From positions 803,960 through 867,959 of the forward strand of contig CACRSC010000010.1 of NCBI GenBank assembly GCA_902651635.1: DNA of 64,000 nt, in the 5' to 3' direction. The notes under the pieces are model-generated. The model was not told the origin of the DNA. It saw only the letters and a program-made list of their open reading frames with translations, and searched no databases. This stretch comes from Mastigamoeba balamuthi (lineage: Eukaryota > Evosea > Mastigamoebida > Mastigamoebidae). Of the stretch, positions 10,209 to 22,300 are shown one piece after another (positions within the stretch are counted from its first letter, which is position 1; every line of letters begins with the position of its first letter). The translations under genes and the position numbers were made by a program.

Positions 10209-11506
10209 TCAGAAGGGCCTCCACTTGATGTCCGAGAGGCCGGTGATCTGCTTCTTGAGGCCCGAGGGGTCGGCCCAGGCGGAGCCGAGGTACGTGTCGT
10301 CGGCAGAGGGCTCCGCGTCCTGCGTGGCCAGCCTGCGCTCCTCCTCCTGCTTCCTGTGCATGTACGCCAGCGCCTCCCTCGTCTCCTGCGCCGTCTCCTC
10401 GGGGTCCCTCGGCGGCGCCCCGCACCCGCTCGTCCCCAGCCTCACCACCACCTGCGCTCACGCACCCCCCAGACCACAGCGGTGAGCGCGGTCTCGGCGC
10501 AGTGCGGTAGTGCTGCAGTGCCCTCTGGCGGCCTTGTGGGGGAGCGAAGCCGCGAGCTCCCGTGGGCTGGGGACCCTGCGGCCAGCGCCAGCGCGCGTGG
10601 CACGTCAAGAGACAGGGCGACGGCACTGAGGCTGTGCGTCTCCCTCGCCAGTGCGGGGCCCCCACGAGCTGCTCCCGACTCCCAGTGCTCGCCCGCAGGA
10701 GAGCGCCAGGAGCACCGAGAGCACCGAGATCACCCACCAGGCAGGGGCAGGCCCAGGGACAGGCCCCGCCAGAGGGTACCCAGCGCCCAGTGCTCGCCCA
10801 CAGGCAGAGCGCCGAGAGCGCCGAGAGCACCCCCAAGGCAGGCGGCAGGCGCAGGGACAGGTCCCACCCCCCACGCCCCCAGAGGGTACCCAGCGCGTAG
10901 TGCTCGCCCACACGGCAGAGCACTCCCCCCAGGTGCAGGGGGCAGGTGCAGGGAGAGGGGCGACCCCCAGGCGCCCGAGGGAGCGCGAGGGGGGCACTCA
11001 ACTTTGGTGTTCTCGTTGGCTCCGATGCACTCGGCCAGCGTGCGCTCCCTCGCGAGCTCCCGCGACGCGAAGAACAGCGCCGCCCGGGCCCCGTCCACCT
11101 CCACCCGCTCCAGCAGCGGCCCCTCGCCCTCGCCCTCGCCCAGCAGCTCGGCGACCTCGCGCGGCGCCCCGCCCGCCCCGAACGCCGCCCGCACGGCCTC
11201 GCGGAGGGCCGACAGCGCCGCCTGCGCCCCCTCGACGCCCAGCGGCGCACGGCGCTCGGCCTGCGCGGGGCCCACGGCCGCGCGGGCCTCGGAGGCGCAG
11301 CGGGAGAGCAGCTCGCGGAGGTGCGGGGCCAGCGGGGCGCCGGGGGCCGCGCAGAGGCGGTCGAGGGCGTCGGCGCTGAGCTGCGCGCGGGCGACGGCGT
11401 TGTGCACGCGCACCACGTCCGCCAGCACGTCGCCCACGCGCGCGCCGCACGTCGTCGCGTAGACGAACTGGCGCGTGGCGCTCTGCTTGACGTGGAGCAG
11501 CACCAT
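10209..11506 (-). CDS. CFAP298: CFAP298 (C21orf59/kurly), axonemal dynein assembly factor
   Basis: Two exons, 11506-11003 and 10451-10209, join in phase 0 to give a 248-residue protein; the human protein is about 290. The N-terminus MVLLHVKQ matches the invariant start of the family. Near the end of exon 1, SRELARERTLAECIGANENT aligns with the family's AKELRRTKKLSDYVGKNEKT. Exon 2 carries MHRKQEEERR and ends LGSAWADPSGLKKQ then DIKWRPF, the diagnostic C-terminus. In animals and ciliates the protein is cytoplasmic and is needed for outer and inner dynein arm assembly and for cilia motility. Its presence implies that this organism builds motile flagella at some stage. The ~550-nt intron (donor GTTGAG) holds a minisatellite. 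The middle of exon 1 is Ala/Gly-rich and diverged. Confidence 0.85.
10681..10960. repeat. ~105-110 bp minisatellite inside the CFAP298 intron
   Basis: Three imperfect tandem copies begin at about 10681, 10786 and 10896, each with an AGTGCTCGCCC core. Each core is followed by a run of GAGCGCC/GAGCACC units and a CAGGGACAGG-type segment. The copies lie wholly within the intron between 10452 and 11002. Periods are about 105 and 110 bp. Confidence 0.7.
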
Positions 11507-11731
11507 CGATCGAGACCCCCCCGCTGTTTGCGTGTCCTCGGGGAGATTTTTCCCAAAATAACACGCAAATCAAGACAGAAATATCAAAGAGATATCCCCG
11601 TCACAGGGTCTCAAGCCGTTCCTGTGTTGCCGTGCCAACAAAGGGAATTGAATTGCAGCAGACCGTACACTTGGCAGCATTCCGCCAACAGAACCCGCGG
11701 GACAGGGGGCCTCCTTGACATAGGTTTCGTC

Positions 11732-13080
11732 TCAGACGGAACGCTGCAGCAGACAGCGGACCATGGGCGACACGAAGTCGAGGGTGCTGCTGTTGCTGTA
11801 CCCCAGGACGCCAGCGTCGACCAGAACGTCCTGCGCCTCCACGTCCGCCCCCGACCCACTGATGGAGCTCGCCCTGGCAATGACAGCGATGTGCAGGGCC
11901 TTGCTGAGGTACTCGCACGCACTCACTGGCAGCCAGTTGATGCGGGTGCGTATCTGTAGAACAGGATGTGAGTCTGCGCTATGTTGAACGTGCGGTGGCT
12001 GGTTGCCTGGGTGAAGGCCGTCCTGCGGCTCGGGGAGCTCAGGAAGTCGAAGAGCCTGCCGTCCACGAACACGTTGGCCAAGGCCAAGAGATAGCGCTCC
12101 TCGCTGGGTACCCTGAGCTCGGCCACGACCGTGTCGAGGAAGAGGCCGATGCTGGCGACCATGGCCGCGTGTCCCCCTGTCCAGCGCCGGAGCCACTCGG
12201 ACAGCGGCGCCGCTGCGGACTCTGCGACGCCGCGGGACGCGCACCACTGGGCCGTGATGCTGAGCATCTCCTCCCTGCTGTACAGAGCGGCGCAGAAGAC
12301 GGTGTCCGGGTGGACTGACCTGAAGTGCACCAAGCTCTGGCAAGAGATGGGCGCAGGAAGAGGTCAGCTCTTGTCTGCGGGGCAGTGGAGGGCTCTTGCC
12401 TTGAACGAGCAGAAGAGCGCGAAGCCGATGAACGAGGTCACTATCGGCCTGTCCACAGTCTTGACAGATTTGAGGAGGGCCTCGAGGGCATCCGCGGTCA
12501 GGTTGGACAGCCCGTCGCAGATGAGCACACTGCAGGGAGTGCGTGTGGTCAGTCCCTGTGGTGCACTCGTGCTGGGTCCTCACGGGGGGCGGGAGATAAG
12601 GTGCTTCTGGAACACGTCGATGTCGATCCTCGCAGGGAGCTCCTCCGAGTCGAGCAGAGTGGCCTCCATGACCCTGCGCAGTACGTCGTCCCCCCTGGCG
12701 AAGCTAACGCTGCACATGGCGTCAGGGCCCGTCGGGCACTGGGGTGATATGCGCGCACAACGCGACAAAGTGCTGATCCTGCAGGCGGTCGCGCAGCTGA
12801 AGCGCAAAGGTGGTCACTCCAGACTGCTCGTAGTCGAAGGCGAGGACCTTGGCGCCAGAGTCCACGTAGCGGGAGAACCTGTCAAGGAGCGCGTCCCTCT
12901 GCACGTAGAAGTTGACCCCGCGGCGTGCGGGCTCCCCGAGCATCCACTTCACCTCCTCTGCTTGCCGATATCAGAGAGAGAGAGAGAGGAATGGGAGCAC
13001 GCGTGAGGGCTACTGTGCCTTGAGCAGACATGTCCTCAGCCTACCAGTACCGCGCCTAGCTGAACAAGAAGACTGTCCAT
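11732..13080 (-). CDS. RHS/Crinkler-type P-loop NTPase, copy 1
   Basis: Multi-exon gene. The best start is the ATG at 13080 (MDSLLVQLGAVL), joined by an intron to VKWMLGEPARRGVNFYVQRD. A variant Walker A (DYEQSGVTTFA) lacks the usual GKT lysine. Next come segments joined by an intron starting GTGCGC, a Walker-B-like VLICDG, a GC-AG intron (donor at 12399), a helical region (SEWLRRWTGGHAAMVASIG), and a terminal block AGVLGYSNSSTLDFVSP. This F-x-SP ending is shared with the second NTPase at 51.5 kb and with retrotransposon-hot-spot and Crinkler ATPases as I know them. One junction, near 11.93-11.99 kb, needs an intron with an atypical donor, or else is a frameshift. With the P-loop Lys replaced, ATP hydrolysis is doubtful. 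No Crinkler-type ubiquitin-like header domain is visible. Confidence 0.55.
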
Positions 13081-13241
13081 ATCTTCTGCCAGGATCAATT
13101 GGATATCCTGTTATCTGCGGGATTTAGAGTGCGGGCTCCAGACCGACACCTGCAAGCAGAAGGTGGGCCTTAGTTAGGAAGCTGACAACAGCTGAATCGA
13201 GCTGGTGCAGAACAAGGGTGATTCCTTCGTGTGCTACAATT

Positions 13242-14396
13242 CTACCAGAACGTGTGGACGGCAACGGTCGTGCAGCCGATGGGCTGGCAGGCCATCGGCA
13301 GCTGCGGCCCCATCACCCATCTGTCCTCTCCGGGCGCGTAGAGCTCCACCGACTGCAGCTCTCCCGGAGTCGCCCGCGAGTACCCGCCCACGGCCACCAA
13401 GCACTGCCGCTCCTCGAGGCAGACCAGCCCGCAGCCGCTGTACGCCATTCTGGGCGGGGCCACGTCCTGCCACGCCAAGGGCGCGCGGACGTCGAGCCTT
13501 CGACACCGCGTGACGGCTGTCGCGCTGCCCGGGAGCCCGAGCCCTCCGGCCGGCAGCTCCTCGCCGAGGCAGTAGAGGCAGCCGCCGCACGCGGCCATGC
13601 TGGGCCCGTCGAGCATCCCCTCGGCGCAGAGCACCTGCCAAAGGGGCTCGCGCGGGTCCCACCGGCAGAGCCTCGAGCGGCTCCTGTCCCACGCCAGCGA
13701 CTCGGTCTGCGCGGCCCACACGGACCCCGCGAGCGAGCAGGCGCAGTCCATGAGCCCCGGCATCCTCCCCTCGCCCGCAGCCCACCGCGAGCCGTCCGCT
13801 GCCAGCTCGCGCACGTGTAGGTCAGCGTCGCCGACCCTGAAGGCCTCGCCCAAGCCGTAGCCGCCCAGCGCGTAGTAGCGACCGCCGTCGTGTGCGACGG
13901 CCACGTGCTGCCAGAGGCCCAGCGGCGGCACAGTGCAGGCGGCCCACCCGCCAGCAGCCGCGTCGAGCAGGCGCGAGGGCGCGGGCAGGTCCAGGCGGGC
14001 CGAGCCGGGGGCCGAGCCAGCGAGGAGGCCCCCGGAGGCGAGGACGCGGCCGGGACCCCACTGGGCCGCAGCCGAGCAGACGACCTGCGTGGCCTCCAGC
14101 ACGGGGCCCGCGGCCCACAGCCAGCGCTCGGGGGGCCCCCGCGAGGCGCGCAGGAGCAGGGGAGGCTCGGCGGGCGGCTGGACGCGGAGGGGCCGCCCCA
14201 GGGAGGCGGCGCTGCGCTGGGGGTCGAGGACGACGAGCGTCTCGGCGAGGCAGCGGCTGAGCGAGTGGCAGAGGTCCCCCAGCATCCGCCCCGACAGCAT
14301 CGCCGCGGGGCTACGCTCGCCCAGCCGCGCGTGCGTCGCCAGCGCCAGCACCTCTGCGCGCGGGGCATCGAACGCCCCCGCTGGTTGCTCTGCCAT
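13242..14396 (-). CDS. Kelch-repeat protein with F-box-like N-terminus
   Basis: An intronless frame of 384 codons from the ATG at 14396 (MAEQPAGAF) to the stop at 13242; an upstream in-frame ATG at 14417 is possible. Residues ~10-50 (RSSPAAML-like segment, then DLCHSLSRCLAETL) resemble the degenerate F-box-like helices that precede Kelch repeats in amoebozoan proteins. The rest consists of beta-propeller blades. Examples are the GG pair in YYALGGYGLGEAF, MPGLMDCACSLAGSVW, PSMAACGGCLYCLGEE, PPRMAYSGCGLVCLEERQ followed by VAVGGYSRATPGELQSVELY, and a final PLPMA-like segment. It is very GC-rich. Kelch/F-box proteins usually present substrates to cullin ligases or act as scaffolds. The partner here cannot be inferred. 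Confidence 0.7.
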   Translation of the reverse strand: MAEQPAGAFDAPRAEVLALATHARLGERSPAAMLSGRMLGDLCHSLSRCLAETLVVLDPQRSAASLGRPLRVQPPAEPPLLLRASRGPPERWLWAAGPVLEATQVVCSAAAQWGPGRVLASGGLLAGSAPGSARLDLPAPSRLLDAAAGGWAACTVPPLGLWQHVAVAHDGGRYYALGGYGLGEAFRVGDADLHVRELAADGSRWAAGEGRMPGLMDCACSLAGSVWAAQTESLAWDRSRSRLCRWDPREPLWQVLCAEGMLDGPSMAACGGCLYCLGEELPAGGLGLPGSATAVTRCRRLDVRAPLAWQDVAPPRMAYSGCGLVCLEERQCLVAVGGYSRATPGELQSVELYAPGEDRWVMGPQLPMACQPIGCTTVAVHTFW

Positions 14397-14750
14397 GGGG
14401 GTGCTGTGGTATGGCACGTCTCCGTTGGTCGTTCGAAGGAAGATACGTGTATCTCGGCCTTTCCAACGGCATTTCCCGCTCTGCTGCTTTCGGCCGGGCC
14501 AGTACCGGGGGGTGTCTGCGCCGGGCCGAGGGCGGGTTGACTGATGCCGCTTGTCCTCCCCCCTGGCGTGGCGCGGTGTGATGGCCAGATACGCTAGAAT
14601 ATCTTGGCGTCACACGACAAAAATCGCGAGATATTTCGCACGAAAGAGCACTCCCAGACCGCCTGTACGAGCCGGCTCCCCTGTCAACAGCTGCCCACAG
14701 ATCTGACCGGCGTAGAACAGACAGGCAGGCGCAGCGAGGGCAACGGCGTT

Positions 14751-16596
14751 CTAGTCCGACAGGATCTTTGTGTGGTAGACGTGCATGACCCCCTGGGCCG
14801 CAGCCGTCGCCGCTGCCGACACCAGGAAGAAGTAGTCGAACCACCGGTGGAAGCCGTCAAAGTTCACGTCGCCGACCACGTCGTCGATGATTTGCCTGCC
14901 GTCGGATTCGGGTACGATAAGCGACGCGCGTGTGGGGAATAAAAATCAATAATCAATTGAAAATGCGCGTTTTGCCGCGCGCTTCGGCAGGGAGAAAGGC
15001 GAAGGAGTTCCCGTGCCTGTACTGCAGCGGCATCGACATGCGCATGAGCAGGATGCTCGAGACGAAGTAGAGCCCCGTGAGCTGCGCGACGGCGACGGCG
15101 ACGTGCGCGCGCGACACCGAGCGCGAGACGTCGCGCGACGAGGGCAGCGAGACGACGATCTGCCCCGCGCGCGCCGCGAAGCCCCGGACCGAGAGGGCGA
15201 TGAGCGCGCCGACGAAGAGCAGCGAGCCCTGCTGCACGAGGAACGCGGCGTCGTCCTCGGGCACGAAGACGAGCGCCAGGACGATCTTGGCGGTGCGCGT
15301 GACGGGGTCGAAGCCCGCCGAGGCCCTGCGGTCGAACGCGATGTTGACGAGGGCCATGGCGACCCTGTAGACGCAGCACAACGCGAGGAACGCGCCCGCG
15401 AGCTCGTAGAGCCGCCCGAGCGGCGTCCCCGCGAGCCTCGCGCGCTCGGCGTCGCGCTCGTAGGCCGAAAGCTCCGACTTGAGCTCGCAGTCGACGGCCT
15501 CGAGCGACTCGATGTCCAGCAGCGGCTGCCTGAGCGCGGCCGAGGGCGAGCCAGCGCGCCTGCGCGTGTCGTCTGCGAGGCGGGCGTTCTCGACGATGTG
15601 GGCCCGCAGGGTCTCGAGGCGGCTCTCGCTGACGGGGCGGGCGAGCGTGCTGGCGACGTACGAGTGCGGCAGCGACACGGCGCCGTGGCCGCTGAGGGCC
15701 GCGAGCACGGGGACGCCCAGGACGCCGATGCGCGAGGCCGCGGCGCCGAGGCTCAGGAACGGCACGCGCGAGTGGTCGATGAGGGCGCCGGCGACGACCC
15801 ACCAGACGACAAACGCGGCAGCCAGGCACCCGTACACGGCCCGCACGGCCCACGCGGCCTCCCGCATGAACTCTGCGAGAGAGTGCGAGCGAGAGCAGAG
15901 CAGAGGCCGCGTCAGGGCTGGAAGAGAGCAGAGCGGGAGAGGAGGGACAGAGAGTGGAGCAAAGGGAGGGACAGACGCAAGCGCTGGCGCAGCAGGAAGA
16001 CGTGGTAGGCCGGCAGCACCACGATGAGCAGCGCCAGCAGCGCCAGGAGGTCCAGCTTCCACGCGAGCCACCGCGACCTGCAGCGCGGCAGAGACACCGA
16101 GCACCGAGTGAGGCAACGGAGGAGGCAACGGTTGCGAGCGCAGCCAGCCGCACAGTGGAGGGCAGCGAGGAGAGCGTGAGAATGCGAGAGAGTGAGTGAG
16201 CGAGTGAGGAGAGTAGAGTAGTGAGTGAGCGAGTGAGGAGAAGGGAGTGATGGTGTCAGTGAGGAGAGAAGGGAGTGAGGGACTGAGTGAGGAGAGAAGA
16301 GAGAGAGAGCAGACAAAGGAGCGACGCAGAGTTTCAGAGTGTGCGAGTGTGTGGGCGGGCGAGGTGGCGAGGGGTGCGGACGTGTAGCTGCAGAGGGAGA
16401 CGATCTCGAGGAGGACGAGGGAGTAGAGCGACGCAGAGAGCGCCAGCGCGCTGCACACGAGCGGCTGCAGCAGCCGCGGCGCCGGCGACAGCGGGATGCC
16501 CAGCGCCGGCAGCAGCCTGCGCGTCAGCACGCGCCACGCGGCCCAGGCCACCGCGGCGTGCGTCGCCAGCAGCACGAGGCTGTCCCACAGAAACAT
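14751..16596 (-). CDS. GPHR: Golgi pH regulator (GPHR/GPR89 family) multi-pass membrane protein
   Basis: Four exons (16596-16382, 16077-15977, 15872-15017, 14895-14751) join in frame to 438 residues, close to the ~455 of animal GPR89. Diagnostic motifs are RIGVLGVPVLAALSGHGAVS (family RVGVIGVTLMALLSGFGAVN), an ALVNIAFDR block followed by DPVTRT, and QLTGLYFVSSILLMRMSMPL. The last exon carries IIDDVVGDVNFDGFHRWFDY, matching the family C-terminus. About nine hydrophobic segments surround a central charged loop. The family comprises anion channels that acidify the Golgi, and plant members were proposed as abscisic-acid-binding GTG proteins. Donors are GTCCGC, GTCTGT and GCACGG, so the last intron is GC-AG. 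The first two introns are rich in CTCACTC-type low-complexity sequence. The reading extends only to ATG 16596; an upstream in-frame TTG is ignored. Confidence 0.9.
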
Positions 16597-19349
16597 GCGC
16601 GCTCCCTGATTTGACAAATATCCGAAATATCCGACCTCGAAAATCTCCGGAGAATCCTTGAATTCCAGTCGTTCTGGCTGTCAGGCGAAACAAGACAGGA
16701 ATTGGAAGTACAATTTGTGCTCTTCTTATTATACTATCTAAGTAAGACAAAAGTTGTCTAGTCTGAAATCTGATACATTTCGAGAAAAAAGCTCCTGAAA
16801 TGTATGATTTCAGTTATTTAAGTATTCATGAAATAGGTAGACTAGTTAATTGTGAACTGTAATCTATATCACATTTCATACCTTGACTAATACTCATAGT
16901 TTTCGACAAATCAATCCAGATTCCTGAAAAGCAACTTCATATTGTTATACGAAGTAGGATATATTCAATTCCACAGCTTCAGACAAGATCTTTTACAGAA
17001 ATGGAGTGGTACTGTTAGTCTTTCTGTGTAAGATAAAATAATGAGTGCTCAAGTTGAAATTGTTCATCGATGTTCTCTTTGTAATCTGATGAGCATTCAC
17101 TGTTAATTTCATCGATATTGAAGCCTTGCAATTTTATTTTCTTCATTTTCAGATTTAATCTTCTTATAAGCCTCTAATTGAATTGTTATATTCTTTGTGA
17201 AAAATGAAACAGAGAAAGAGAATCATTTTAAGTAGAAAACAATAACACTCTGTAAATTCACTCACTTGTTTTACATGATTCATATCACATTTAGGAATTG
17301 TCTCTTACCATTTCTATTTACTATATCTTCATGAATTTATCTGTTTTTTTTTTTGCTGCATTGATATCTGCAATGATTAGTCAGAGAGTAGAAATGTACA
17401 AGTTGTTGGTAAATGATAAATCAACAGCTTAATACAACATCTGTATTACTATATTGTAATATATTTGGTCATCCATTCTGCTATCAATGAGGTATACAAC
17501 AATATCTGTATAAGAAATACGTTTTTCTTCTCTATTTTCTTTGTTTGTTTCTGAAAAAAGGACAATAGCCAACACTGAACTTCTGCCATGCCATTCATGC
17601 AGTTGCACAGCAGATGATCGATTATCAATTGGATGCAGGAGTGTTGTGTGAGAGAGCCAGATGAGGCCCAGTTTTCGTGACATTGGGGTCATTCACACAG
17701 ACATGATTGCGCATTCCCAGGGAGGGCACACGGGGTGCCCCTTTCCCAGCTCATGCATCCCAGTGTGCCAAATCAGCAGCAGACAGAATCGTGGAATCCT
17801 CTTGCTTGGTGGACTGCGGGACTCGAAAAACAGTATTTCAACTGAGTGTTGAGTATTGCGTAAATAAGATTACTGAGCATGTTGGCCCTGTCAGAGTTCA
17901 TGTGGGTTGGGCCAAGTGATGCGGGAATAAGCAAATACTCAGCAAATATCATTGGCAGGCAAATTTGATATTACTGGTTTTCTCATTTTCTTAATCTGTC
18001 ATTTGTTATTGAAGGTAATTCCATTGTTAGAAGAGAAATGAACAGCCAACTTCCTTTTCCAAAATGCCCACTACACACGTTCAGAAGCAGTCTTTCTGCC
18101 TTCAGAGACTCTCAGAAACTGTCCCCTGCCTTCTTAGTGGCTCTTCTGCTGCTTCAACACGGGTCCCTTTACTACCATCCATCCTTCCTGGTCATACAAC
18201 AGAGTGGGCTGCCTGGCCTTAAGCACAGGACCAGGTAAAGGCACTGAGAGCTCAAGGACGTGCTCTTAATGCCTTGTGGGGGCTGGATGGTAACCGAGTG
18301 CTTGAGTCAGGATTGGGCAATGTAAGAGAGATGCATCCTCTGAGTTGAATTCTCAGTGTGATACACTGACTCCAATGGGACGAAACCGGGAACATCTCCT
18401 CTGACACATTGGCAATGGTAATACAGGTTGCCCCAGCTCGTTCCTGGATTGGAACACAGAAATATTCTGCCTGTATGAGAGGCAATGAAAGTATTCCTAA
18501 ACAACAGATATCTTTAGTGCCCTTGGTTAATCATCATCATATCCTGTTTTCAGTGATATGTCTCTTTTCATATCACGTTACTGAACAGCAATGCATTCAT
18601 ATCTGAATGGTTAGTGCATTCAATCCAGTGGGAAATATGCTCTGTGTGGGATAATATTGTATTTTGGATGAAGAAGTGGGGTTTATGATGAGTGATAGAA
18701 AAGAAGAGAGCAGTAATTACGTTTGAAGTGTTACTGGAAAACTGGATCCAGAACACTGTTCTCTTTTGCAGATCTGCTACCATTATCAACCAATAACAGG
18801 TGTGCTATGATGTTGTTTGTGGTTACATTCAGCAGTCAGTGACACTATGGTCTGAGTTTTGAGAAGAGGGAATATGATCATCAAGAGCCACCATTTGCAT
18901 CTGGCAGGAGCGATTGTGTTGTGTGGCTGGGAAGGGTACATTCAGAGCCACCTCTGGAAACAGTCCCAGGATGTCATCCCGTTTTGGATCATACTTCATG
19001 TGCCTTGATATTGTCCTCGTGGATATTTCATCCAGCCAGTTCCTCATGTGGGCGACCCCTCTTGTATGAGTTGCTATTGTTCCAACCTTCTACCTTTAGC
19101 CCAAGTGTTGCGAGTTTTGTGTGTATGATCCTTCCTTGTACTTTTCTGCTTGTTTTTTAACCTATTGGCTCAGTTGGTGCGGCTGTCTGCTTTTGTGTTA
19201 GGTCCTTCTATCTGGAGCAATCCCACCCGCTCCAGGGACCCTGGGAATTGAATGTGCGGAAAACGGGTCCGATGCTCCATAGATACCAGATGAGAATCAG
19301 GGAGCCCCAATATCTCGCCCACAAAAGCAAGAAATCGCTTGGCGCTTCC
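16597..19349. other. long AT-rich intergenic region, no gene seen
   Basis: From about 16.65 to 18.0 kb the sequence is strongly AT-rich, with many stop codons in all frames. Composition then rises gradually towards the beta-helix gene. No conserved coding, tRNA or rRNA feature was found. The last ~150 bases are probably the 5' UTR and promoter of the plus-strand gene starting at 19350. Confidence 0.6.
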
Positions 19350-22300
19350 ATGGTGCGTTTCGGGCTTCCGCCCCTCGCCGCCCCCGCCGTCCGCCAGGCG
19401 ACTAACGCGCCCTCCCCCGCTCTCCCTCCCGCAGGGGTTCGACCTTCTCTCAGGTGCCCACACGCGTCCCGCCCCCTCCTCCGATCCCCCCCGTCCGGCT
19501 CTTTTTGATTGCGCGACGGGATTGCAATCGCCCCGGCCAAAACCGAAGATATTTTCTGCCCTCCCCTGCTCGAGCGGCTCTCACGGGTCCGCCCCCGCCG
19601 CTTCTCCAGCGATCAACAATGCGCCCGAGGGCAAGGTGATCGAGGTGCCCGCGGGGACGCACGTGCTGACGCGGGCGGTGACGCTGAGCCGGTCGCTGAC
19701 GCTGCAGGGGCGGTCGACGTCGGCGGTGATCGTGACGGGCGGCGCGTTCAGCGCCCTGCGCGTGGCCGCCTGCACGCTGACGCTGGCCAGCGTGACGCTG
19801 CAGCACGGGCGCGAGGAGGAGCCCTCGCCCATCATCGTCTGCGCCGAGGGCTCGAACCTGCGCGCGCGCGAGTGCCACATGCGGGCGCTGATACGGTTCG
19901 AGGCGGGCGCGGGCGGCGTGCTCGAGGGCTGCACGATCACCAGCAAGGCGGGCAACGGCTGCGAGGTCAGCGGCGCAGGGGCCCAGACGACCTTCAGGGC
20001 GTGCACCTTTGCCGCGTGCCCCGTCGCAGGCATCGAGATCAGCAACAGCGCCAACCCCACCTTCGAGGACTGCGGCATCAAGGACAACATCAAGGCACGG
20101 CAGCGGGGGCGGTGGGGGGGCGCGCGCCACTTCGCTCGCGGCCGCGTCAGCGCAGGGCTTTCTTTCTCGCGTCATCGCAGGGCTTTCCTCGCCGCGCGCG
20201 CGTTCAATTTCTCTTGATGAGTCAACGCAGGGGTTTCTTGGTTCCTGGAAAGGGGCACCCCCTCTGCCTTGCCTGCGTGCACGTCACCTGACCGCCCGCT
20301 TGGCGTTGCTCGGCGCAGGGCGGCATCGTGGTGACCAACGCGGGCATGGGGCTGTTCAAGTCGTGCGACATCAGCGGCAACAAGCTCGGCGGGATCAACG
20401 TCAGCGCCGGCGGGCGCCCCTTCTGCGAGGCCTGCAAGATCCACGTCAGCATCGGCCACCTCACCATCCGCGGGGGGGGATCTGGGGCAAGCGGGAATCC
20501 GAACTGACGACACGGGTGGAAAATTATCTCGCCCCCTGTGCGCGTGCAGGACAACCAGGACAGCGGGATCTACGTGCACGACAAGGGGGAGGGGACGTTC
20601 AAGGTGTGCGAGGTGTACGGGAACCGGCTGGCGGGCATCGAGATCAAGAGCACGTCGGGCGTGCTCTTTGACACGTGCACGATACGCAACGGGCAGGCGA
20701 GCGGCGCCTACGTCTTTGACGACGCCGAGGCCACGTTCCGGCAGTGCGACATACGCGAGAACGAGCGCGCCAACGTCGAGCTGCGCACGGGCGCGCGGCC
20801 GCTGTTCGAGGGCTGCAAGATACACGACGGGCGCGTGAGCGGCGTGTTCGGGTACAAGGAGGGCACGGGGACGTTCCGCCAGTGCGACATCTGGAGCAAC
20901 ACGCTCAGCAACATCGAGCTCAAGACGGGCGCCAACCCCACGTTCGAGGGCTGCCGCATACACGACGGCCAGGCCAGCGGCGTCTACACGCTCGAGAACG
21001 GCAAGGGCACGTTCCGCCACTGCGACATCTGGGGCAACAAGACCGCCGGCGTCATCTCGTCGGGCGGCTCGTCGCCGCTGGCCGAGGGCTGCAAGATCCA
21101 CGACGGCCACGCGGGCGGCGTCTTCATCCTCGAGAAGGGCGAGGGCACGTACCGCAACTGCGACATCTGGGGCAACAAGCTCGTGGCCGTCGAGGTCAAG
21201 GCCTCGAGCGGCGCCATGTTCGAGAACTGCAAGGTCCACGACGGCCTCGCCGGCGGCTTCCTCTTCCAGGAGGGCGGCGAGGCCACGGTGCGCGCGTGCG
21301 ACATCTGGGGCAACAAGAACGCGGGCATCAGCGTCTACACGGCCAGCAAGCCCTACGTCGAGAACTGCAAGATCCACGACGGCCAGGTCAGCGGCGTCTT
21401 CATCTACGACAGGGTGCGCTTCCTCCGCCCTCTGCTCTTGCTCGCTCGTCGCTCCCCCTGCTCGGCCGCGCGCGAACTGCACCACACCACTGCGTCGATT
21501 CGATTGATTTATGTTACTGCCTGTGGGCACAGAAGCCCGTGCTTCCCAACGCCAATCTGCAGATGATCGATGTGCCCTGCTGTCGGATTCCATTTCCTCT
21601 CAACTGAATTTCCGTTCTCTGTGCCGGCCACACATTTGGGGGCGCATCCATGCGCCCGGGAGAGTGGCACGTGCCACGCCACGGCTGCTGACGTGCGGGG
21701 GGGTTGGCTCCGCCAGGGGGAGGGCGTGTACAAGAACTGCGACGTGTGGGGCAACAAGCTGGCGGGCGTGGAGGTCAAGACGGGGGCGAACCCGCTGTTT
21801 GAGCACTGCAAGCTGCACGACGGGCAGGCCAGCGGGCTCTACGTGCACACGGACGGCGTCGGGACGTACAAGGACCTCGAGATCTGGGGCAACAGGCTCG
21901 CGGGCGTCGAGGTCAAGGCGCGCGCCAAGCCCATCATCGAGGGCACGCGCGTTCACGACGGGCAGGCCAGCGGCGTCTTTGTGCTCGAGGAGGGCGAGCC
22001 CACGTTCCTGCAGTGCGACATCTACCTCAACGCGCTCGCCAACGTCGAGGTCAAGACCAACGGCCGCCCCAACATGCGCGACTGCAAGATCCGCGAGGGC
22101 GGCGCCAGCGGCATCTACGCCTACGAGAACGGCCGCGGCGTCTTTGAGAAGTGCGCGCTGACGGGCAACAAGAGCGGCGCGCTCGAGATCAAGACCAACG
22201 GCGAGCCCAAGCTCATCAACTGCACCGTCGAGGGCGGCATGCCGCTCGACATGTCCGCGTTTGGCGGCGGCGTCGCCCCCGCCGGCAGCCCCGTCCGCGT

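Noticed and set aside
12973-12989. (GA)n tract near the start of the first NTPase gene
   Set aside because: Ordinary microsatellite next to a polypyrimidine acceptor; no further structure.
13313-14368. Second 351-codon minus-strand frame over the Kelch gene, and plus-strand frames over the same interval
   Set aside because: Arg/Ser/Ala-rich shadows in GC-rich DNA; the Kelch frame alone shows blade periodicity.
19160-19285. tRNA-like A box (TGGCTCAGTTGG) followed ~90 nt later by a B-box-like GGTCCGATGCTCC
   Set aside because: T-arm and anticodon arm do not fold, and the acceptor pairing is partial. At most a decayed tRNA-derived repeat.
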